A stretch of 64,000 nt of DNA from Parachlamydiales bacterium (lineage in GTDB: Bacteria; Chlamydiota; Chlamydiia; Chlamydiales; Rhabdochlamydiaceae): positions 302,053 through 366,052 of the forward strand of contig PLXY01000011.1 in the NCBI GenBank assembly GCA_003153295.1, written 5' to 3'. Below, one piece after another: positions 59,426 through 64,000 of this stretch. The notes below the pieces were generated by a model, which searched no databases, was not told the DNA's origin, and was given only the letters and a program-made list of their open reading frames with translations. The translations under genes and the position numbers were made by a program. The stretch's first letter is position 1, and each line of letters starts with the position of its first letter.

Positions 59426-61217
59426 CCGCAAGAAGTTTTTTTGCTTCTTCGAGAAGGGCAGGTTTGCCTTCTTGAAGATATTGTTCATAGAAAACATAAG
59501 CTTGCTGAGTCGTCCATTCTTTGGACAGAAGTCGATTGCCGGGTTTAGCCTTGGCAAATGAAATTTCTTTTTTGATCGAGAGAAGCTGTCCTTTATTTTT
59601 CCCTTCTAAGATAAGAGTGAAGTCAGAAAGTTTATCTGCAGTGCCATACAGAATATAAGGATGGTCGCTGAAGAGATAAGGAAGGCGGGAAGAGGAAGGA
59701 TAAATTTGCAAACGGGCGGTGGGATCTGTCGGAAGGAGCGAGATTGCCATCTCTTTGGCCACAGGAGAGCGTAATGTCAGGACCAATTTGGCGAGCTTGC
59801 GGGGAAATCCTGTATGCGTGTCGGAGTAGAGTAGAGAGCCGCGGCTGATGGTCCCTAAAAGATTGAGGGAAGAAAGGTTGTTGTCTTGTCCGACAGCTGC
59901 AGTATAAAGGGTGACTTTGCCGCGATTGGCTTGCAGCCAAGCATTGATCAAACTTCTTTGCTTGTCGAGTTTGAGGGAGGATTCTCCATCGGAGATCAAG
60001 ATCGCTGTGTGAGCTTCTTCTTCATCCACTTGAAACGGAATGATTTTGCCTAAGGAAGAATAGAGATCAATCGGAGCGCCATAATGTCCGTGAGGCTGTC
60101 TTTCTAAAAATTCTTCGGCTAGCCGTTGATTTTTTTTGCTATAAGGCAGGAGCGTTTCGCTTAGCCGTGCAATTTTTGAATCAAAAATAATGACATTGAA
60201 ATGATCCCCTTCGCGCAGAGAGGCGATGGCACGAGTGACCGCTCTTTTGAATGATTGATATCGATGTTTTTCGATCGAGTTGGAACGATCAAGAAGGAAA
60301 TAATAGTTTTGCTTCAAGCGGTGTTGGGCCAAATCAATTTTAGGAACAAAGGTCAAAGAAAAGAGATAACCTCCTTCTTCCCGAGCAAGCGTTTTAATCT
60401 CGACATCGAAGGCATCGTTCCATTCAATGCTGCTAAATTCGGGGATTCCATAACCCGAGAGAGAGGAAAGGGCAGAAAAAGAAGGAGTAGCTTTAGGATG
60501 GTCAAGTTTAGGACGTGATGCAGGGGTGGGTGTTTGCTCTAATGCTACATACGAATCAGAAAGGGTCTCTTGCTTAGAGAGTAAAGAGACATCTCGTGCA
60601 ATGATGGTCGGAGAAGTAGGAGTTTGAGCTGCAGGCGGCGGAAGCGGATTAAATTTTTCTTGAGAGGGTAGGAATTCAAAGTCCAAGGTCCCCTCGCTTG
60701 CCAGAGTTTGCTGATCGGGGAAAGATTGAAGAACTAAACTTTCGAATGGGTTTGCATCTGGATGAGACTGAATAGAAGGAGGAAGTTCGCTCAAATGCAA
60801 TGCAGGATCCTGGAAGCGGATAGACATCTCCATATCGGCAAGATCTAGCGGCTGAATGGGCAGATCTGGCATAGCCGTAGCAGCCATTTCAGGGAGTATC
60901 AAAGATTGTTCTAAAGAGGGCAACTCACCCTTTTCGGGTATTGCAGAATAAGCTTCTAGGGCGACTTTTTTAACACCGTTATAAGGAGTTAGACCCTGTG
61001 GAGAAACGACAACAAAATCGCGGAAGGTCTCTTCCAGAGCTGCATCTTTTTTTAAGATAACGATCTCTTCATTTTCCACAACGGTCGGAGGAGTTTTCCC
61101 CAAATAGGTAGAAAAACTAGGGTTGAAATGGACAGGCCGTGCGAAAAATGCCGTCATAGCAATCGCATGGAGCGCCCCGGAAGCAACAAGACATTTCAAT
61201 AATAGAGAATCTTTCAT
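59400..61217 (-). CDS. VWA-domain envelope protein
   Basis: A 605-residue protein. An N-terminal hydrophobic helix (about 7-25) is followed by a long, probably flexible Pro/Ser/Glu-rich segment (about 90-245), then a von Willebrand A domain at about 300-500. MIDAS-type residues are 'LLDRSNSIEK' (D310, S312, S314) and 'ISDGES', but the usual Thr position reads 'YGAPID'. It may bind a partner or metal at the envelope. It is cotranscribed with the TPR gene just upstream (17-nt gap). The layout recalls Bat-type VWA/TPR pairs. Confidence 0.8.
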   Translation of the reverse strand: MKDSLLLKCLVASGALHAIAMTAFFARPVHFNPSFSTYLGKTPPTVVENEEIVILKKDAALEETFRDFVVVSPQGLTPYNGVKKVALEAYSAIPEKGELPSLEQSLILPEMAATAMPDLPIQPLDLADMEMSIRFQDPALHLSELPPSIQSHPDANPFESLVLQSFPDQQTLASEGTLDFEFLPSQEKFNPLPPPAAQTPTSPTIIARDVSLLSKQETLSDSYVALEQTPTPASRPKLDHPKATPSFSALSSLSGYGIPEFSSIEWNDAFDVEIKTLAREEGGYLFSLTFVPKIDLAQHRLKQNYYFLLDRSNSIEKHRYQSFKRAVTRAIASLREGDHFNVIIFDSKIARLSETLLPYSKKNQRLAEEFLERQPHGHYGAPIDLYSSLGKIIPFQVDEEEAHTAILISDGESSLKLDKQRSLINAWLQANRGKVTLYTAAVGQDNNLSSLNLLGTISRGSLLYSDTHTGFPRKLAKLVLTLRSPVAKEMAISLLPTDPTARLQIYPSSSRLPYLFSDHPYILYGTADKLSDFTLILEGKNKGQLLSIKKEISFAKAKPGNRLLSKEWTTQQAYVFYEQYLQEGKPALLEEAKKLLADEPARPRR

Positions 61218-61234
61218 TTGCTCGTCATTTCCCT

Positions 61235-63910
61235 TTATTTGCTAAGGGCTTTCAAATTGTGTTCGGCTCTGTTCTTCAAATAAGGAGTAATATGAGTATC
61301 TTGTAAAACTTCGTGTAAAAGTGCAAGCGCGACTTCTTCAGACCGCTGGGCTTTTTCTGGATCATTTCCTTCTTTTGCAAGCCCGGCCTCAAGACGGAGA
61401 ATTTCAGCCTCAATGCATTTCATATAGTTTTGGTATAAAAGATCTTTTTCAGGGAACCTCACACGCGCTTCATGATATTCCTGTGCAATCAAATCATCTT
61501 TTGCATTGAAATCATCTTTAATACGGTTCAAGAAAAAAATTGCCGATTCACTACGCGCTTCAGGTGAGGAGAGTTGTGTGCGGATATCGGCGTACTCTAA
61601 AGCAGCTTCCAAATGGAGAGGCTCGCAAGAAAGTTTTTTCTGGATCTGTAAATCTTTCAAGGTCGATAAGATTCGGCTCATCGTGGGATTGGATTCGTTC
61701 CTATCACATTCAGGGCATCGGGAAAGAAGAATCCGACTTTTCTCGAGCAAAGCAGCGTTCGAAGCATAGGAGGGAGACGCATCGGATGCAGCAATGAGTT
61801 CATCAAAAGCATTTAATGCTGCATCAGGCTCATTCAAGGAGACATGCAATTTACCGAGTTCAAAAAGAACATGCCGCTCTAATTTCCACGGCTGTGATTT
61901 ATTCTGAGCTTGGATATCCCGTAAGGACGAAAGCAGTCTTTTTTTATCCTCAGGCTGCAATAGCTCTGCAAACTTGACGACCTCGGTTTCAAGGTAGCTT
62001 TGTTCGGGATTGAAATGGACGGCATAATTCTCGTCTGCTTGAAGAATTTTTTGAAATAGAGCAATGGACCTTTTTTCTTGCTCGGAATTTCCTTGTTTGG
62101 CTCCTTCATAATAATAGTGAGCCAGCCACAGCTGATTTTCTTGTTGGACAGGAACAGCATCGACCATATGAGCCTGATAAAGATGGTGGGCAGCTTTATC
62201 GTATTGCTTCATCGAAAGATAAGCGTTAAAAAGTTGGAGGCGAAGAGCCGTTTGATTTTCTTGCTCCGTTGTTACTTCTAAGGCTTTTTCTGCGATGACA
62301 GAAAACGTTTCAGGATCTGATTTTATTTCATGGTGGATCCGAGCCTGCAAGAGAAGCGCTTGAGGTATCGAAGGATGCTCACCGTATTCAGCGGTGAAGG
62401 ATGCGAGCTGAACTAGAGATTCTTGGTAGTTCTGTAAATCAAACAAGAGTTGTCCGACTAAGAAGCGGTAATTGGCTTGTTCTTCAGATGTGAAGAGGTT
62501 TGTCTTGAGCAAAGCTTGCTGTAAGTCGCCAGCGAGCTGGACTTTTTTATCCCACAAATTTTCATCTGTCGCAGCTTTAAATTCTTCGACAGAGCAATGC
62601 ACAATAGAAGACCAAATTAAATTTGTATGAGGTGTTTGGGGAAATTCGCCTAAGAAAGCAATAAAAGCATCGCGGCTTTCGGTCCATTTTTGTGTTTTGC
62701 AAAGTAAAAGCGCATGATCGAAAAGAAGCGTTTCTTTTTCAGGAAAATCAGGAAAATCCAGCAAAAGTCTTCCGAGATCTGCGGTCGCTTGGTCGACATT
62801 GCCGGTTTGCAAAGCTGTCTGAGCATGGATGAGAAGAGCTTTCCCCGCTTCTTCATCATGGGGAAAAGCGGTGAGAAATTGTTCTAAAGTTCGATCAAAA
62901 AGCATAGGATCTTTAACTTTTTGCGAGCAGCTAATGAGGGTCAGGAAAGCTGCTCTTTTATACGATGTGCTCTCGGGTTCTTGTTGGATAAATCTTTCAA
63001 AATAACCGATGGCATCGGAATACTGGTCGAGCTTGAAATGGCTGCGGCCCAGGCAAAAATCAAAGAGGGTTTTTTTATCGCCTATCATATGAGGTGCAAG
63101 GACTGCGGCGCGGCTGATCAGATCAGAAAAACGGTTTTCTTGGAACAGCAGTAAAAGTTCATTGTAAGCCGCCTCTGAAGCCTTGGACTGATTTAGATCG
63201 ACAATTTTTTGATAGGTATCTATTGCTTCATTTTTACTAAAGCCCATCTGAAGAGAAGCAACCTGGAGGAGAATTTCTTCTTTTTTATCCGGTATTTTCT
63301 CAGCCAAGATGATGTAGATCGCAGAGGCTTGAGCATTCTCTTCAAGAATCCGGTGCACTTCAGCTAGCGGCAGCAGAATTTTTTCCTTGTAGCTTGTCTC
63401 ATAAAGTCCTAAAAGAACTGGCTTGGCTTGAACTGCCATTTCCTTTTGCTGAGAGAGATCGGCAATGGTTTGGAGTTTCCGAAATAGCGAGTCGCCCAAT
63501 AGAAATTGAATCTCAGGATCGGCTTGTCCGTTAACAACAGGTGTTAATTGAGAGATGACCGTATCGTACTCGCCTAGAAGATAGAAGCATTGAGATTTGC
63601 GGGTGAGGGTTTTTTGCTGAAGGGACGCGTCTGCGATTTTTTCATAATAGCTTAAAGCTTTTTGATAGTCGTGTTCTTGATAGAGGATGTCGGCTAAAAT
63701 TGCATGGAGGTTGTCTTGAATGGCAGACTGAGGATGGGCTGCTAGAAATTCTTCGATTTGTTTTTTTACCAATGTATAATCACGATCTTTCCAAAATTCC
63801 GTCATGCGTCTCAAGAAAAAAGACTCTTGCTGAGTGAGTTTTTCAGTCGGAATCAGCTCTCCTTGAGCTGCTAGAAGAAAGAGACATGTCGAGAATATAA
63901 AGTTAGTCAT
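61235..63910 (-). CDS. Exported TPR-repeat protein
   Basis: An 891-residue protein with a signal peptide (MTNFIFSTCLFLLAAQGE) and tandem TPR-like helix pairs throughout, for example 'HAILADILYQEHDYQKALSYYEKIADA', 'FDFCLGRSHFKLDQYSDAIGYFERFIQQEP' and 'ALNAFDELIAASD'. It probably acts as a periplasmic scaffold, most likely with the VWA protein downstream. It is one of the longest TPR proteins in the window. No catalytic motif is visible. Confidence 0.85.
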   Translation of the reverse strand: MTNFIFSTCLFLLAAQGELIPTEKLTQQESFFLRRMTEFWKDRDYTLVKKQIEEFLAAHPQSAIQDNLHAILADILYQEHDYQKALSYYEKIADASLQQKTLTRKSQCFYLLGEYDTVISQLTPVVNGQADPEIQFLLGDSLFRKLQTIADLSQQKEMAVQAKPVLLGLYETSYKEKILLPLAEVHRILEENAQASAIYIILAEKIPDKKEEILLQVASLQMGFSKNEAIDTYQKIVDLNQSKASEAAYNELLLLFQENRFSDLISRAAVLAPHMIGDKKTLFDFCLGRSHFKLDQYSDAIGYFERFIQQEPESTSYKRAAFLTLISCSQKVKDPMLFDRTLEQFLTAFPHDEEAGKALLIHAQTALQTGNVDQATADLGRLLLDFPDFPEKETLLFDHALLLCKTQKWTESRDAFIAFLGEFPQTPHTNLIWSSIVHCSVEEFKAATDENLWDKKVQLAGDLQQALLKTNLFTSEEQANYRFLVGQLLFDLQNYQESLVQLASFTAEYGEHPSIPQALLLQARIHHEIKSDPETFSVIAEKALEVTTEQENQTALRLQLFNAYLSMKQYDKAAHHLYQAHMVDAVPVQQENQLWLAHYYYEGAKQGNSEQEKRSIALFQKILQADENYAVHFNPEQSYLETEVVKFAELLQPEDKKRLLSSLRDIQAQNKSQPWKLERHVLFELGKLHVSLNEPDAALNAFDELIAASDASPSYASNAALLEKSRILLSRCPECDRNESNPTMSRILSTLKDLQIQKKLSCEPLHLEAALEYADIRTQLSSPEARSESAIFFLNRIKDDFNAKDDLIAQEYHEARVRFPEKDLLYQNYMKCIEAEILRLEAGLAKEGNDPEKAQRSEEVALALLHEVLQDTHITPYLKNRAEHNLKALSK

Positions 63911-64000
63911 GCTACCCCTTGATGCTAATATTTCTTAGAAGCTGTCCTAAAACCATGGTCAGGATGCTTTGCTGCAAAATCCTTTCTAAATGCTTAGAAA
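63911..64000. other. Right edge, no gene seen
   Basis: The last 90 nt hold no open frame of note. A TTAGAAGCTGTCCTAA string at 63936-63951 resembles one at 52-68 near the left edge. Confidence 0.4.

Noticed and set aside
59426..59557. Longer N-terminus of RsmD
   Set aside because: It overlaps the VWA gene and lacks any match to RsmD, which starts at MSLRVLGGKYR.

Overview
The window looks like a chromosomal stretch from a member of the Chlamydiae, most likely one of the amoeba-associated 'environmental' families. Several gene groups occur together only in that phylum: a chromosomal pGP6-D-like gene beside parA and thrS; an ygeD-like transporter beside recC and recB; rpsT near rpoD (sigma66); tyrB beside an mreC-like gene; a short type II secretion operon (CT573-like gene, gspD, gspE, gspF, two pseudopilins); and a short protein whose N-terminus reads like chlamydial MOMP. 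Base composition looks roughly mid-40s percent GC by eye. I cannot name the genus. There is no rRNA, no CRISPR array and no intact insertion sequence.

Layout. 0-4 kb: partition/plasmid-like genes and thrS on the minus strand. 4-9 kb: a large protein with a papain-like Cys motif, two outer-membrane proteins, and a 19-residue lysine-rich peptide gene. 8.9-10.3 kb: a two-helix protein with a possible U-box-like segment, next to a decayed tandem copy of its own 3' end. 10.4-19.4 kb: lysophospholipid-transporter-like MFS protein, then recC-recB-recD. 19.4-23.5 kb: rpsT, small genes, a CoiA-like gene and rpoD. 23.5-28.9 kb: a probable genomic island between rpoD and tRNA-Ala. 29-36.4 kb: tyrB, mreC, two CDP-glycerol-transferase-like genes, mutY and a GT4 glycosyltransferase. 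36.4-40.6 kb: small membrane or secreted proteins and an aldo/keto reductase. 40.6-40.8 kb: a 163-bp near-perfect hairpin element. 40.9-48.2 kb: the type II secretion operon. 48.2-53.3 kb: PEBP protein, membrane proteins and a giant MORN_2-repeat exported protein. 53.5-58.9 kb: a 1801-residue glycine-rich autotransporter. 58.9-63.9 kb: rsmD, a VWA protein and a TPR protein, all minus strand.

How the parts work together. The secretion operon supplies secretin, ATPase, platform protein and pseudopilins. Several neighbours carry signal peptides and could be its cargo or surface partners, but nothing in the sequence proves that. RecBCD, MutY and CoiA-like proteins form a DNA-processing set.

The most unusual region is the island at 23.55-28.84 kb. 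Its left edge carries a 20-nt copy (19/20 identical) of the tRNA-Ala 3' end, and the tRNA gene sits at its right edge, which is the classic footprint of integration into a tRNA gene. A second, inner pair of 32-nt direct repeats (30/32) brackets two unknown genes and an AbiE toxin-antitoxin pair, and the AbiEii toxin carries an ankyrin-like C-terminal domain.
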